Shown piece after piece: positions 33,439-44,016 of a stretch of 64,000 bases of DNA. The notes beneath the pieces were generated by a model. That model saw only the letters and a list, made by a program, of their open reading frames with translations, did not search any database and was not told where the DNA came from. The position numbers and the translations under genes were made by a program. Position 1 is the first letter of the stretch; each line of letters starts with the position of its first letter. Source of the DNA: Anabaena lutea FACHB-196 (GTDB lineage Bacteria > Cyanobacteriota > Cyanobacteriia > Cyanobacteriales > Nostocaceae); assembly GCF_014698305.1 (NCBI RefSeq), contig NZ_JACJST010000005.1:205942-269941 (forward strand). Reading direction: 5' to 3'.

Positions 33439-35532
33439 TTACAACCCATTACTAGTTGGAGATGGCTGAGATTGCTCAAATCCCGGTGAAGGCTCAGACG
33501 ATAACTCAGGTGAAGGCTCAGGTGATGATTTAGGAAGAATAAATTGTCGCCAAGTTTTAATTTGTTCTTGGGCATCTCTGTAAGCAGAACTACCCCGTGG
33601 AATTAACCGAGCAGTTTGAATGCTTCTAGCAACATCAAACTCGCTTTGAGAGCGTGCCATTTGCAACAATTGTTGACTCCATTGATCAATAGCCACATTT
33701 GCATCCATACGTAAGACGTTACGGTTTGAAACCCGATCAGCTAACCGTATGGCCTCAGCTAAAGCTTCTGGTGTGCCAGTAATTGCCACTTCTCGTGCTT
33801 TTTGCCAGTTTTCTCTGGCACGGATTTGCTCTTGCCAACTATCAACAGCTGTTTGGGCTTCACTCGCAAGCGCCCGTCCTGATGAAGCAATTTTTTGTGC
33901 TTCCTTGACAGCAGCGTTTAAATCACCACTGTCAGCGATGATGCGTGCTTGATCTAGATAAGGTTGATCTTGAATTCGCTGAATTTTAGCTGTCCAAGTG
34001 CTAATTTTTTTCCGTGCTTCTGGGTATAAGGCACGACCAGATCGGATTTGACCTGCTTCTGCGATCGCAGCTTGTAAGGAGCTAATATCCTCTAATAGAG
34101 CTATTTGTTCAGCACGGTCTAAATAAGGTCGGTCTTCGATAGACTCCACTTGTCCACGCCAACGTCCCATTTCCTGCCTAGCTTCGTTAGCGCGGGGGTT
34201 ACTATCAGGAATCATCTGTACTTCAGAAATTGCCGCCGTTAACTCGTTAATTGTGCCTTGACTAGCTAGGTTTCGCGCTTTTTCCAAACGAGAAACATCT
34301 TCAATTTCTAATTGCCAACGAGCAATCAGCTGTTGTGCTTGATCATAATTTTCTCTAGAAGCATCAATTTGTTGTGCTTGGGAAATGGCTGCCTCTAAAC
34401 CAAACACAGTTCCTGTCCAAGCGCTCCTTTGTGCTTCACCCAAAACAATAAAATCATCGATTTCAGTTTGTAAGGAAGCAATTGGCGGAATTTGTCTGAC
34501 AATTTCTAGGGCTGTATCAGCATCTCGCTTCTCCATTCTCGCTTTTGCCAAATTCAGCATCTTGCGTCCAAATTCGGGAATCAATTCCTGCGCTTTTTGA
34601 TGCAAGTAACTATCTGGCTTAATTGACTCAGCCAATTTAATAGCTGCTAGTAAGTCATTGACTGAGCGATTTGCTGCTAGATTTTCAGCCTTATAGAGCT
34701 TATCGCCATCTTCCCGCGCTGTCACAATAATGTTATTTAACTGGTCGTATTTGGTAGATGCCCAATATTTATTGTTAACACGCAACAGTTTAGATGACAG
34801 CATAAAAGCTGATTGCCAATTCCTTTGGCGCAGTTCTTTTTCCGATTCTTGGTAGATTGCTTCTGCCTTTGACCAGATAGACTGCCATTTGGTAATTTGC
34901 TCTTCTACTAGTTTACGAGCTTCCAAATCTTCGGGAATTTGACGAGCAGTAGCGATCGCTTCTTCTAAATTCCCCTCTTGGAAACTCTGATCGGCAAGCT
35001 GTAAAATATCTCGCGACCATTCTTCTAAAAAAGTATTAATTTGTCCCCTGAGGGGGTGATTCTGTGGCAGTTCCTTCACCAGAGCGATCGCTTGGAGCAA
35101 GTCATTTATAGTTTGCTTTGAAGCAGCTAACTGACCGCAGTGTAAGCGTACTGATGCACTTGCCAAAGGCCAGAAGATTTTTGGGCAGTTTGGTGCTGAT
35201 GGTAACTTTAGCAGCATCGCTATTGACAAAAATGCCACACTACCAGGAATCAAAGTTAGCAATACTGACCAAAACACCCAGCCTCTCATCCAGCGAGGTA
35301 TTTTCTCAATCAGATTACTGAGGTTATAATTTTCATCTGAATGGTTAATTATAGGTAATCCTTCGGTATCGTTCTCTTTTCGCTGCTTCACTGACTTAGA
35401 GTTAGAACCAGTAGCTGGGACACCAGATGCTTGAGATTTCCCGACTTGTGAAGTTCGGGATGGTTTTGTCTTTTGATCTGGCTTTCTTGCTCTGGCTGGA
35501 GACCAACTGTCTGGAATATCTCGCTCTGTCAT
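33439..35532 (-). CDS. Single-span membrane protein with tandem helical repeats
   Basis: 697 residues, function unknown. A Lys/Ser-rich cytoplasmic N-terminus (1-80) precedes one membrane helix (about 84-109, WVFWSVLLTLIPGSVAFLSIAM). The remainder consists of repeated helical modules of about 45-70 residues, each with a pattern like LAxxG.LxxAIxEAxxI followed by AxxxIxxWxxQI (for example DISSLQAAIAEAGQIRSG, DLNAAVKEAQKIASSGRAL, TPEALAEAIRLADRVSNR). The C-terminus is Ser/Pro/Glu-rich. It resembles TPR/SEL-like scaffolds; no catalytic motif is present. Similar cyanobacterial proteins have been labelled chromosome-segregation ATPases, but I see no ATPase motif to support that. Confidence 0.85.
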   Translation of the reverse strand: MTERDIPDSWSPARARKPDQKTKPSRTSQVGKSQASGVPATGSNSKSVKQRKENDTEGLPIINHSDENYNLSNLIEKIPRWMRGWVFWSVLLTLIPGSVAFLSIAMLLKLPSAPNCPKIFWPLASASVRLHCGQLAASKQTINDLLQAIALVKELPQNHPLRGQINTFLEEWSRDILQLADQSFQEGNLEEAIATARQIPEDLEARKLVEEQITKWQSIWSKAEAIYQESEKELRQRNWQSAFMLSSKLLRVNNKYWASTKYDQLNNIIVTAREDGDKLYKAENLAANRSVNDLLAAIKLAESIKPDSYLHQKAQELIPEFGRKMLNLAKARMEKRDADTALEIVRQIPPIASLQTEIDDFIVLGEAQRSAWTGTVFGLEAAISQAQQIDASRENYDQAQQLIARWQLEIEDVSRLEKARNLASQGTINELTAAISEVQMIPDSNPRANEARQEMGRWRGQVESIEDRPYLDRAEQIALLEDISSLQAAIAEAGQIRSGRALYPEARKKISTWTAKIQRIQDQPYLDQARIIADSGDLNAAVKEAQKIASSGRALASEAQTAVDSWQEQIRARENWQKAREVAITGTPEALAEAIRLADRVSNRNVLRMDANVAIDQWSQQLLQMARSQSEFDVARSIQTARLIPRGSSAYRDAQEQIKTWRQFILPKSSPEPSPELSSEPSPGFEQSQPSPTSNGL

Positions 35533-35692
35533 CTCTCACACCAAAGTAATTGAATGGCGGTCTATGTTAGACCGATAATTCCATTTTCGCCATATTAGCT
35601 TTCTTTAACGTCATTAAAAAGCTATTTTTTCAAGATCTATCTCCATAGATACCATTTGCGACTCCTAAACATAGTATCTTTCTATACTTATT

Positions 35693-36592
35693 TTAGGTAG
35701 AAGATTCTGCCTGCAAATCAACAATTAGTTGAGTTAGATGATCGCTACTAGCTTGGTAAACTTTGCCACAAAAATCACAAGTTGCTTCTGCACCATCATC
35801 TTTAATAATCATATCTTGCAGTTCTGCTTCTCCCAATATCTTCAGCGCCCCTAGCACCCTATCAAAGGAGCAACCACAGTGGAAGCGTAGCATCTGGCTT
35901 TCTGGAAATATGTTCAGTCCCATATCTCCCAGTAGATCAGTCAAAATTTCCGTTAAAGTCTTTCCAGCTTGCAATAATGGCGTAAAACCTGATAATGCAG
36001 AAACCCTGGATTCTAGCTTTGCGACTAAAGCTTCATCTCTAGCAGCTTTGGGTAATACTTGTACCAGTATGCCTCCAGATGCTGTAACGCCACCTAATCC
36101 CACAAACACACCTAAAACCAAAGCTGAAGGTGTTTGTTCTGAAGTTACTAGGTAATGAGCAACATCATCGCCAATTTCACCGGAAACAAGTTCTACTGTA
36201 CTAGAGTAAGGATAACCATAACCAATATCTCGAACAACATAGAGATAGCCACTACCCACAGCACCGCCAACATCTAGCTTGCCTTTAGCATTAGGAGGTA
36301 ATTCCACTGTTGGGTTGCCCACATAGCCACGTACCGTACCATCTAAACCTGCATCTACCAATATACCACCTAAAGGTCCATCGCCCTTCACTCGCACATT
36401 GACCCTAGATCCAACACGCTTCATACTAGAAGCCATCAACAAACCCGCTGACATAGTTCTCCCTAGTGCCGCTGTAGCTACATAAGAAAGCTTATGCCTC
36501 ACTCGTGCTTCTTCTGTTAAGCGTGTGGTAATCACACCTACTGCACGAATTCCTCCGTCAGCTGCTGTAGCGCGAATTAACTGATCCGCCAT
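35693..36592 (-). CDS. hslO: Redox-regulated chaperone Hsp33
   Basis: A 299-residue Hsp33, a cytoplasmic holdase switched on by oxidation. The N-terminal substrate-binding domain includes ADQLIRATAADGGIRAV, VRVKGDGPLGGILVDAG, GYVGNPTVELP, GEIGDDVAHYL and SEQTPSALVLGV. The zinc-binding redox switch is CGC at 239-241 and CDFC at 272-275, so all four cysteines are present. Length is normal. It is monocistronic, with an AT-rich spacer on both sides. Confidence 0.97.
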   Translation of the reverse strand: MADQLIRATAADGGIRAVGVITTRLTEEARVRHKLSYVATAALGRTMSAGLLMASSMKRVGSRVNVRVKGDGPLGGILVDAGLDGTVRGYVGNPTVELPPNAKGKLDVGGAVGSGYLYVVRDIGYGYPYSSTVELVSGEIGDDVAHYLVTSEQTPSALVLGVFVGLGGVTASGGILVQVLPKAARDEALVAKLESRVSALSGFTPLLQAGKTLTEILTDLLGDMGLNIFPESQMLRFHCGCSFDRVLGALKILGEAELQDMIIKDDGAEATCDFCGKVYQASSDHLTQLIVDLQAESST

Positions 36593-36781
36593 GAAACCCT
36601 TACAATTCTTAATAAGATGACTTTTTTATTGTAAGTTCTCTGGGGACTAGGAGGTAGGGAGATGTCCAAGTGATTAACAATTCAAAATTCACAATAGTGC
36701 CAACAGCAGGTCACTTTCACAAAATTGAAGACAGTTGGAGTAGGGGATTTAAACCCTTGAATTGACGACAACCCTCTTTCC

Positions 36782-36810
36782 CAATTACCAATTACCAATT
36801 ACCAATTACT
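36782..36810. repeat. Heptanucleotide tandem repeat (CAATTAC)
   Basis: Four tandem copies of CAATTAC, the last imperfect, end 8 bp before the ATG of the SRPBCC-like gene and occupy the place where its ribosome-binding site would be. Similar repeats are common between genes of Nostocales. Confidence 0.9.
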
Positions 36811-36817
36811 AATCACT

Positions 36818-37204
36818 ATGCTAGGTAATTTTCAACAAAGCCAAATACGCATTGAAATTAAAGCTTCAGTAAATGCCATTCACGATAGTCTACTGCGACC
36901 GCCACAACTGCAAAAATGGCTTTTAGGACAAAGTTTTGCCCCTGGAATGCCAGAAACACTGGAAACCGGATTTGATTTTACTACTTCAACTGGGTTAGTT
37001 CAAATACATCATCATGTTGATGTGGTAAAACCTAATTGTCTGCGCTTGCTACTCAGTAACGGTATTGATGGTTTTCACGAGTGGTACTGGGGAGAGGGTT
37101 GGGTACAGTCTCGCCTAGAAGGTGTGTCAATTTTACCTTTAAAGTTAGGGCAAACGCTGACCTTGTTAAGTTTGCGTCAGTTTTTGGCAAGTCAGAAAAT
37201 ATAA
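36818..37204 (+). CDS. SRPBCC-like small protein
   Basis: A 128-residue protein resembling the START/SRPBCC ligand-binding superfamily. An N-terminal strand (IRIEIKASVNAIHDSLLRPPQLQKWLLG) has the usual beta-helix opening with a conserved W, followed by strands FDFTTSTGLVQIHHHVDVV, LRLLLSNGIDGFHEWYWGEGWVQSRLEG and a C-terminal helix (TLTLLSLRQFLAS). No ligand can be predicted. No Shine-Dalgarno is visible; the upstream bases are heptamer repeats. The assignment rests on overall pattern only. Confidence 0.6.
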   Translation: MLGNFQQSQIRIEIKASVNAIHDSLLRPPQLQKWLLGQSFAPGMPETLETGFDFTTSTGLVQIHHHVDVVKPNCLRLLLSNGIDGFHEWYWGEGWVQSRLEGVSILPLKLGQTLTLLSLRQFLASQKI

Positions 37205-37543
37205 ATCTGTAAAAAGTAAGTAGTCGGACAAAATTAAATTCACTCGTTGAGAGAGGGAACTCTTAACTCTTAACTGGGAACAGAAAAATCAGTTGTGTAA
37301 TTAATTCTGTCCCATTACTTATACTACTTGAATAGGATCAGGTTGGTTTTCACAAGCTTCTCGACTATGCCCACCGAACGCTGTGCTAACGAAGGAGAGA
37401 GGTTTTTGAGGATAAATACCAGATCAATTCTATGACTCTCTGCAATCTCACATTTGCTACCGCTTCCCAAAGCAAAACTGAGGACAAAAAAAGGCAAAAG
37501 ATAAATTAATTTCTTTTGCCCTTTCAACGATTATCTTTGAGCT
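37205..37543. other. Intergenic region downstream of rpoC2
   Basis: This 339-bp spacer between convergent genes holds the rpoC2 terminator. A 67-codon minus-strand frame (37324-37527) overlaps that terminator hairpin and is not credible as a gene. Confidence 0.55.
37485..37520 (-). terminator. Rho-independent terminator of the rpoB-rpoC1-rpoC2 operon
   Basis: On the minus strand, GGCAAAAGA (complement of 37512-37520) and TCTTTTGCC (complement of 37493-37501) form a 9-bp stem followed directly by a run of T residues (complement of A 37486-37492). It begins 24 bp past the rpoC2 stop. Confidence 0.9.
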
Positions 37544-40500
37544 TTATTCTTCATCGAAATCATCATCATCATCATCCTCCTCGTAGTCTTCCTCTTCCTC
37601 TTCCTCTACCAAATCACTAACTTCATCAGCAATCAAATCATCATCATCATCATCATCTAACACCGACTTGGAGTCTCTTTTGCCTCCATAACTACCATCC
37701 CCCAAACCAGGAGCATCAAGACTATAAAGCTTGGCTGTGCGATCATCCAACACCATGTCTAAAGAATCATCAACCTCATCCAAAACTCCTGTCCCTAGGT
37801 CAGTTCCATAGTCATCAATGGTGGTAGTCTCTTCATAGGTGTTGTAGCCAGTACCAGCCGGAATCAACCGCCCAATGATCACGTTTTCTTTTAAGCCTCG
37901 CAGCCAGTCAGATTTGCCCTCAATGGCGGCTTCAGTCAAGACTCTGGTGGTTTCTTGGAACGATGCAGCGGAGATGAAACTGTCGGTGTTGAGAGATGCT
38001 TTGGTGATACCCAACAGCACAGGGGTGTATTGAGCCTTTGCTCCACCGGTGATAGACATAGCTTCGTTGACTTGTTCTACTTGGCGCAGTTCTACCAATT
38101 CCCCAGGCAACATGGTGGTATCACCACCATCATCAATTCGGACTTTGTTGGTCATCTGCCGGACAATTACTTCTATGTGTTTGTCAGCAATATCAATGCC
38201 TTGGGACTGATAAACCATCTGCACTTCGTTAACCAAGAAGCTCTGCACTTTTTGCAAGGCATGACTAGCACAGGCATAAATGCCATCTTCGGAACCGAGA
38301 CTAAAGAATATTTCTAAAATCTCGTGGGGGTTGGAGGGTCCATCTGTCAGGGGTTGACCCGCTAAAACCTGAGCGCCGTCAGGAACCATGAGGTTTTGTC
38401 CGGGACCGAGGGGATAGTCGGTGATGACTCCGTTAGATTCTACAACTTTGATGGCATAGGCTTCACGGGTGATGCTGGTGATTTCGTCACCGTCTCCATA
38501 CACCACTTTCACCAATCCTGGACGACGGCACAAGATGCAGGCTTCTTTGGGTTTACGGGCTTCTAACAGTTCTTCAATGCGGGGTAGACCTTGAATAATG
38601 TCTCCGGTTTTCGCCCGTTCAAATACCAATAACACTAAGTTGTCTCCCCGTTGCACCAAGTCCCCATCTTCTATCTGCAACACTGCTCCTGGACTGACTC
38701 GGTAAGGGCGACCAACGCGCAGCGTGATCGAGTAGGAGGTAGGCTGTGGGGTATGGGGTGCAAGGGAAGAACTTTCTTCTTTACTGTCACCTGTAACCTG
38801 TAACCTGTCACCTGCTTTTACTGATACCACTTGCCCCGACTCTGAAGCCAAGACACCGGGGGCGATTTCTGTTCCTTCAACTAACAAATCACCTTTTTTG
38901 ACTTTGGGCGGGGTGGTGGTAGAGATAGAGATCATGTCATTGTCACGCAAGACTAAGCAACGGCGCACTGCTTCTGCGTCTTTTCGCACTCCTCTAACTA
39001 TGCCGCCTTCTTTACACAATATCTGTGTCCGTGCTACTACTGAGCCGGGGACAATGCTTAACCCATCTTCTACTTCTAGGGTAGTTTGGGTTGCTCCTTG
39101 GGTAGCATCAGCAGCAATGTCTCGACGAATGACTAAAGACTCTAGTATCACCAACTGCAACCGCTGAAGTTCTGGATTTTCTGTGTCGGGGACTAGTTCA
39201 ATATCTGCTGCTAAGGGTGAGGAACTATGATCTTGTTCTCCTTCTTGCTCAATTTCTAATACCAACTGAGTCCGCAGCAGTTCTACTCCTTCTACAGATT
39301 TGACTCGTTCAGAATCTTTGTAGGGCAGACGTTGCACGGCTCTGAGTTGAATGGAGCGTCCGGTTTGTTGGCTAACTGAGGTAGTGGAAGGCAGGTCTGG
39401 GTTACTGGGAACGGCAAATTCCACTACAGGACGACTCAACAGAGCGGGTCCTTCGGGGGATTCTATATATTGAATGTAGCGAAGTTCGGTGGCGACTGTT
39501 CCTAGGAGTTCTTCTCCGGGTTGAAGGAAGGTGTTGTCGCGCCCCATAATCGCTTCAGGGTCATCGACCATCAACAGTTCACCGGGCTTAATCACTACTT
39601 CTCGCAAGATGTCGTTCTTTTGGGTAACTTCTATGACTCCGCTGGTTTGACAGAAGATGTCTTTGACTACTTCTGTGCCGGCTTCGACAAACTGACCATC
39701 TTCTACTATCAACAAGGAAATGTCTTTATTGACTTCGTGGGTTTCTTCAGGAATCCACAACAGTGTGCCACCGGTGACTACTTCATAACCCAGCTTGGCT
39801 TTGCCTTTTTTCTGAACCTCTACACCGGCGAATTTCAAGAATCCTCCGGTGGTGGTGCGATAACGGTCATCAATTAGCTCGGCAACTACCTGACCATTCT
39901 GTACTTTGGTTCCAGGGGTGGCACGGAGATTGAAGGTCTGGGCAGAAGAGGACGCCAAGATGGGGAGACGCGGTGAGGAAGTCGGAGTCTTGGCGGTTCC
40001 CGTCGAGTCCGTTCGTCCGAAGGACGTGCCGGAGGCATCACTTCCGAACCCGAAGGGTGACGCGGAGAGATTGTCTCCCTGCCCCCCTGTCCCCGTGTCT
40101 CCGTGTCCCTCTGTCCCCGTGTCCTCGTATCCCTGTTCCCTGTAACCTTCTCCTGTATGCACTAAATAATTATTCCGCCCTTGGGAACTGTGGACTGTGA
40201 CTGTGGCTTGGTCTAGGACTACTGAAGCGGTGATGATTTCGATTTCTCTGGTGGCTTTACCGGGGATGATTTCTGGCAGCCGCACTACCCCACCATGCAC
40301 ACTGGTGAGTTTGGTTTCAGCTAAGACACCATTGGTTTCTATGCTGTCACCATTTTTGACTACTAGCTCTGCTCCTGGAGGCAGGTTATATACTTCTCCA
40401 GACAGAATCCAAATCAATCCACCTCTGGAGGCGGTGGTAGTGGTGTTGCCCTGACGGTCGGTTTTTTGTTCAGAAACCACATCAGCAAACTGCACTTCTC

Positions 40501-41872
40501 CGGCGAGGTCTGAGGCTACGTCTTTGACGGCTTTTTCGGTGTTGGTGCGGGTGGTTCTGCCTCCTAGGGCAACTTCTGCTAACAGCTGCCCCAGTTTGAC
40601 TTTTTGTCCTTCGTGAATATATAGGGTGGAACCTTGGGTGACTTGAATTTCTTGGTGTTTGTCTTCTAGGGTTTGGGTGTCTGGGTCTGCACCTTTGGAT
40701 TTGGGGTTTTGGATTTCTAGGAGTCCGTTGGTTTCGGCGTAGAGTGCGTCTTCACCGTGACGGGTGCGATAGGGACGGGTTTTGAGTTTACGGGAGATTT
40801 TGACCACACCGTCAATTTTGGAGCGGACTTGTTGGGCAACTTCGCCGGTGAATACGCCGCCGGTGTGGAAAGTCCGCATGGTTAGCTGGGTTCCCGGTTC
40901 ACCGATACTCTGGGCAGCAATGATACCCACTGCTTCTCCTAGGTCTACCATTTTGGCGTGTGCCAAACTCCAGCCGTAGCAGTGTTGACATACTGAACGG
41001 GCTGCTTCGCAGGTGAGGGGACTCCGCACCATGACTTCTTTGACTTGGGCTGCTTGAATGAGGGCGGCTAGGTCGTCATCCATGGGGGTGTTGCGAGGAG
41101 CGATGATTTCACCGGTGGTGGGGTGAATTACGTCTTGGGCTACTACTCTGCCCATGAGTCTGGTGCCAATGGGGATGAGGACTTTTGCGCCTTCGGTCAT
41201 GTCTCGTAGGGGTATGCCTCTGGTGGTGCCACAGTCAAATTCCCGAATGATTACGTCTTGGGATACGTCTACTAGTCGGCGGGTGAGATATCCTGAGTCG
41301 GCAGTGCGGAGTGCGGTGTCTACTAGTCCCTTTCTGGCTCCATAACTGGAGATGATATATTCAGTGACGGTGAGTCCTTCTCGGAAGTTGGTTTTGATGG
41401 GTAAATCTATGATTTCCCCTTGAGGATCTGCCATGAGTCCGCGCATTCCCACTAGTTGGCGGACTTGGGAGATGTTACCTCTGGCTCCAGAGAAGGCCAT
41501 CATGTAAACTGAGTTGAGGGGGTCGGTTTTTTTGAAGTGGGCAACTACTTCGTCTTTGAGGCTTTCGCTGGTTCCGTTCCAGGTGTCGATTACTTTTTGG
41601 AAGCGTTCAACTTCGGTGATTTCACCGCGTTTAAACCGAGCTTCGGTGCTGAGGATTTCTTCTTCGGCTGCGTCTAGGAGCGATCGCTTGGAGGGCGGAA
41701 CCATGAGATCATCTACGCTGATGGATACTCCGGCTTTGGTGGCATAACGAAACCCTAGGTCTTTGAGTTTGTCTGCCATGACGGCGGTGCGGGCTGTTCC
41801 ATAATGGGTAAATGCCCAGGATATTAAGTTTCTCAGCTGACTTTTGTTAACAACAACGTTACGAAAAATCAT
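37544..41872 (-). CDS. rpoC2: RNA polymerase subunit beta-prime, C-terminal part (RpoC2)
   Basis: 1442 residues, the second part of the split cyanobacterial/plastid beta-prime subunit. The start ([19 protein letters not shown]) and the trigger-loop region [28 protein letters not shown] are present. The large cyanobacterial insertion (SI3, beta-barrel modules) follows, then the conserved jaw/C-terminal region [33 protein letters not shown] and the cluster around [13 protein letters not shown]. The C-terminus is strongly acidic (Asp/Glu-rich). Residues about 574-645, inside SI3, are a low-complexity Gly/Asp/Thr/Ser segment encoded by a GC-rich repeat (39942-40150) related to one in rpoB. From memory, the protein is some tens of residues longer than in related species. 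Confidence 0.98.
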   Translation of the reverse strand: MIFRNVVVNKSQLRNLISWAFTHYGTARTAVMADKLKDLGFRYATKAGVSISVDDLMVPPSKRSLLDAAEEEILSTEARFKRGEITEVERFQKVIDTWNGTSESLKDEVVAHFKKTDPLNSVYMMAFSGARGNISQVRQLVGMRGLMADPQGEIIDLPIKTNFREGLTVTEYIISSYGARKGLVDTALRTADSGYLTRRLVDVSQDVIIREFDCGTTRGIPLRDMTEGAKVLIPIGTRLMGRVVAQDVIHPTTGEIIAPRNTPMDDDLAALIQAAQVKEVMVRSPLTCEAARSVCQHCYGWSLAHAKMVDLGEAVGIIAAQSIGEPGTQLTMRTFHTGGVFTGEVAQQVRSKIDGVVKISRKLKTRPYRTRHGEDALYAETNGLLEIQNPKSKGADPDTQTLEDKHQEIQVTQGSTLYIHEGQKVKLGQLLAEVALGGRTTRTNTEKAVKDVASDLAGEVQFADVVSEQKTDRQGNTTTTASRGGLIWILSGEVYNLPPGAELVVKNGDSIETNGVLAETKLTSVHGGVVRLPEIIPGKATREIEIITASVVLDQATVTVHSSQGRNNYLVHTGEGYREQGYEDTGTEGHGDTGTGGQGDNLSASPFGFGSDASGTSFGRTDSTGTAKTPTSSPRLPILASSSAQTFNLRATPGTKVQNGQVVAELIDDRYRTTTGGFLKFAGVEVQKKGKAKLGYEVVTGGTLLWIPEETHEVNKDISLLIVEDGQFVEAGTEVVKDIFCQTSGVIEVTQKNDILREVVIKPGELLMVDDPEAIMGRDNTFLQPGEELLGTVATELRYIQYIESPEGPALLSRPVVEFAVPSNPDLPSTTSVSQQTGRSIQLRAVQRLPYKDSERVKSVEGVELLRTQLVLEIEQEGEQDHSSSPLAADIELVPDTENPELQRLQLVILESLVIRRDIAADATQGATQTTLEVEDGLSIVPGSVVARTQILCKEGGIVRGVRKDAEAVRRCLVLRDNDMISISTTTPPKVKKGDLLVEGTEIAPGVLASESGQVVSVKAGDRLQVTGDSKEESSSLAPHTPQPTSYSITLRVGRPYRVSPGAVLQIEDGDLVQRGDNLVLLVFERAKTGDIIQGLPRIEELLEARKPKEACILCRRPGLVKVVYGDGDEITSITREAYAIKVVESNGVITDYPLGPGQNLMVPDGAQVLAGQPLTDGPSNPHEILEIFFSLGSEDGIYACASHALQKVQSFLVNEVQMVYQSQGIDIADKHIEVIVRQMTNKVRIDDGGDTTMLPGELVELRQVEQVNEAMSITGGAKAQYTPVLLGITKASLNTDSFISAASFQETTRVLTEAAIEGKSDWLRGLKENVIIGRLIPAGTGYNTYEETTTIDDYGTDLGTGVLDEVDDSLDMVLDDRTAKLYSLDAPGLGDGSYGGKRDSKSVLDDDDDDDLIADEVSDLVEEEEEEDYEEDDDDDDFDEE
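39942..40150 (-). repeat. GC-rich repeat inserted in frame in rpoC2
   Basis: Contains tandem CCCCGTGTCTCCGTGTCC-type units and the 18-mer GTGACGCGGAGAGATTGT (40057-40074). The same 18-mer is in rpoB at 45594-45611. In the gene's reading frame it yields [16 protein letters not shown]. The flanking segments (AGATGGGGAGACGCGGTGA near 39958) also match the rpoB copy. Confidence 0.9.
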
Positions 41873-41894
41873 AGTCGCTTGGCTCCAATTAAAA

Positions 41895-42044
41895 ATTAAT
41901 ACTTAATAAGTCCTGAGTAGTGAGTACTGAGTATAAAGACTAAATAGTGTTTATGGCTGAGTGAAAATCCCTGTAGAGAAGTTATGTATAACTTTCCTAC
42001 TACTCATTACTCATTACTCATTACTCGGTACTCACTACTCGGCA
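41895..42044. repeat. Short tandem repeats between rpoC1 and rpoC2
   Basis: Repeated ACTCATT/ACTCGGT-type heptamers (CTCATTACTCATTACTCATT near 42003-42025) and the complementary GAGTAGTGAGTACTGAGTA near 41913-41932 can pair into an imperfect hairpin in the mRNA between the two subunit genes. Confidence 0.8.
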
Positions 42045-43922
42045 CTAACTTGCCAGGGCTTCTTGAATGGCTTTGTTATAAATCACTCGACCGGGAGTGG
42101 TGTAGATATACTGAGAAATCAAATTTCCTTGGGCATCTTGACGAACGCGGCGGAATTTATACAACAATGTCCGAGTTCCATCATTGTTTTCGATGATTTC
42201 CAATGGTTCGGTGTCTGGTTGACTAGTTTCCATTTCGCCATCGAACCGCACATATATATAGGCATGAAGTTCTACTTTGTCTTGGTGATATGCCATAATC
42301 ACGTCATCGAGGGAGGCGAAGTATCCACCAGCGCCAATGGTTGCGGCGGGATTTTCGGCTGTTAAATAATATGCTCCTAATACCATGTCTTGGCTAGGGG
42401 TGACGATGGGTTTGCCTGTGGCTGGGGAAAGAATGTTGTTAGAAGCTAACATCAACAATCTGGCTTCGGCTTGACTTTCCAACGACAGGGGGACGTGAAC
42501 TGCCATTTGGTCTCCGTCAAAGTCGGCGTTAAAGGCTGGACAGACCAGAGGATGGAGTTGAATGGCTCGCCCTTCGACTAATATGGGTTCAAAGGCCTGA
42601 ATCCCTAATCGGTGTAGGGTGGGGGCGCGGTTTAACATCACCGGATGCCCTTCAATTACTTCTTCCAACACATCCCAAACGCTGGGGTCATTGCGAGAAA
42701 TTAGCTTTTTGGCGGCTTTGATGTTGTTGACCATGCCCGAACGAATCAACCGGTTAATCACAAAAGGCTGAAACAGTTCTATGGCCATTTCTCTGGGTAG
42801 TCCACATTGGTGGATTTTCAGCTTCGGCCCGACGACAATGACCGAACGTCCTGAATAGTCTACCCGTTTACCTAACAGGTTTTGGCGGAAGCGTCCTTGT
42901 TTTCCCTCAATAATATCGGAGAGGGATTTGAGGGGGCGGTTGTTTGCGCCGACTACTGTCCGTCCGCGCCGACCGTTGTCGATGAGGGCATCAACGGCTT
43001 CTTGCAACATCCGTTTTTCGTTACGGACGATGATTTCTGGAGCTAATATTTCTTGCAGTCTAGCTAGACGGTTGTTGCGGTTAATCACCCGACGGTATAA
43101 ATCGTTTAGGTCGCTGGTGGCGAATCTACCGCCGTCGAGTTGCACCATAGGGCGTAAATCGGGAGGAATGACGGGAATAACTTCCATGACCATCCATTCT
43201 GGTTTGGAACCAGTGGCGATGAAGTTATCAATTACCCGCAGGCGTTTGATGAGTTTGGCGCGTTTTTGTCCTTTGGCGTTGCCGATTTCTTCTCTGAGGT
43301 TTTCGGCTTCTTGTTCGAGGTTGATATCTGCCAATAGTCGCAACAGTGCCTCTGCCCCAATGCCTACTTCGACACCAACTAATAGGGAATCTTCGCTATA
43401 GATTGCGTCTTCGATTTCTAACCACTGGTCTTCGCTGAGGAGTTGTTTGTAGGTGAGGGTGTCGGCGTTGCCGGGAGCGAGAACTACATAGGAGTTGAAG
43501 TAGACGATTTGTTCAACATCTCGCAAGGGCATATCTAGGAGAATAGCAATATAGCTAGGAATGCCCTTGAGATACCAAACATGAGCTACCGGGGCTGCGA
43601 GCTTAATAAAGCCCATGCGGTGACGACGGACACGTGACTCTGTGACTTCTACTCCACAGCGTTCGCAAACTATGCCTCTATGACGTACACGCTTATATTT
43701 GCCACAATGACATTCCCAGTCCTTAGCTGGTCCAAAGATGCGTTCACAGAACAAACCATCCATCTCTGGCTTCAGCGTCCGGTAATTGATAGTTTCTGGC
43801 TTGGTCACTTCACCCACAACCTGACCATTAGGCAAAGTCCGTTCACCCCAGGCTCGAATGCGTTCTGGAGAAGCCAGTCCGATTTTCACGTAGTCAAACT
43901 GATTAGTTTGGGGAGATCTCAT
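42045..43922 (-). CDS. rpoC1: RNA polymerase subunit gamma (RpoC1)
   Basis: 625 residues, the N-terminal part of beta-prime in cyanobacteria. The zinc-binding domain [20 protein letters not shown] (about 71-90) and the catalytic magnesium-binding loop [15 protein letters not shown] are intact. Other landmarks are [16 protein letters not shown] and [16 protein letters not shown]. The ATG at 43922 is separated from rpoB by 94 bp containing a perfect inverted repeat. It is co-transcribed with rpoB upstream and rpoC2 downstream. Confidence 0.99.
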   Translation of the reverse strand: MRSPQTNQFDYVKIGLASPERIRAWGERTLPNGQVVGEVTKPETINYRTLKPEMDGLFCERIFGPAKDWECHCGKYKRVRHRGIVCERCGVEVTESRVRRHRMGFIKLAAPVAHVWYLKGIPSYIAILLDMPLRDVEQIVYFNSYVVLAPGNADTLTYKQLLSEDQWLEIEDAIYSEDSLLVGVEVGIGAEALLRLLADINLEQEAENLREEIGNAKGQKRAKLIKRLRVIDNFIATGSKPEWMVMEVIPVIPPDLRPMVQLDGGRFATSDLNDLYRRVINRNNRLARLQEILAPEIIVRNEKRMLQEAVDALIDNGRRGRTVVGANNRPLKSLSDIIEGKQGRFRQNLLGKRVDYSGRSVIVVGPKLKIHQCGLPREMAIELFQPFVINRLIRSGMVNNIKAAKKLISRNDPSVWDVLEEVIEGHPVMLNRAPTLHRLGIQAFEPILVEGRAIQLHPLVCPAFNADFDGDQMAVHVPLSLESQAEARLLMLASNNILSPATGKPIVTPSQDMVLGAYYLTAENPAATIGAGGYFASLDDVIMAYHQDKVELHAYIYVRFDGEMETSQPDTEPLEIIENNDGTRTLLYKFRRVRQDAQGNLISQYIYTTPGRVIYNKAIQEALAS

Positions 43923-43960
43923 GAGAATTAAAAATGAAAAATTTAAAATTAAAAAAAGAA

Positions 43961-44006
43961 ATAGGTGATGGGTAAAAAAAACTTTTATCCATTACCCATC
44001 ACCTAT
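43961..44006. repeat. Perfect 15-bp inverted repeat between rpoB and rpoC1
   Basis: ATAGGTGATGGGTAA (43961-43975) pairs exactly with TTACCCATCACCTAT (43992-44006). As RNA it forms a stable hairpin between two core polymerase cistrons, a possible processing or attenuation point. Confidence 0.85.
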
Positions 44007-44016
44007 TACCCATTAC

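Noticed and set aside
37324..37527. 67-codon minus-strand frame after rpoC2
   Set aside because: Its first codons are the rpoC2 terminator hairpin; the protein sequence has no known pattern.
39906..40145. Plus-strand frames through the GC-rich repeat of rpoC2 (and 45467-45736 in rpoB)
   Set aside because: They are antisense to essential genes and open only because the repeat lacks stop codons on both strands.
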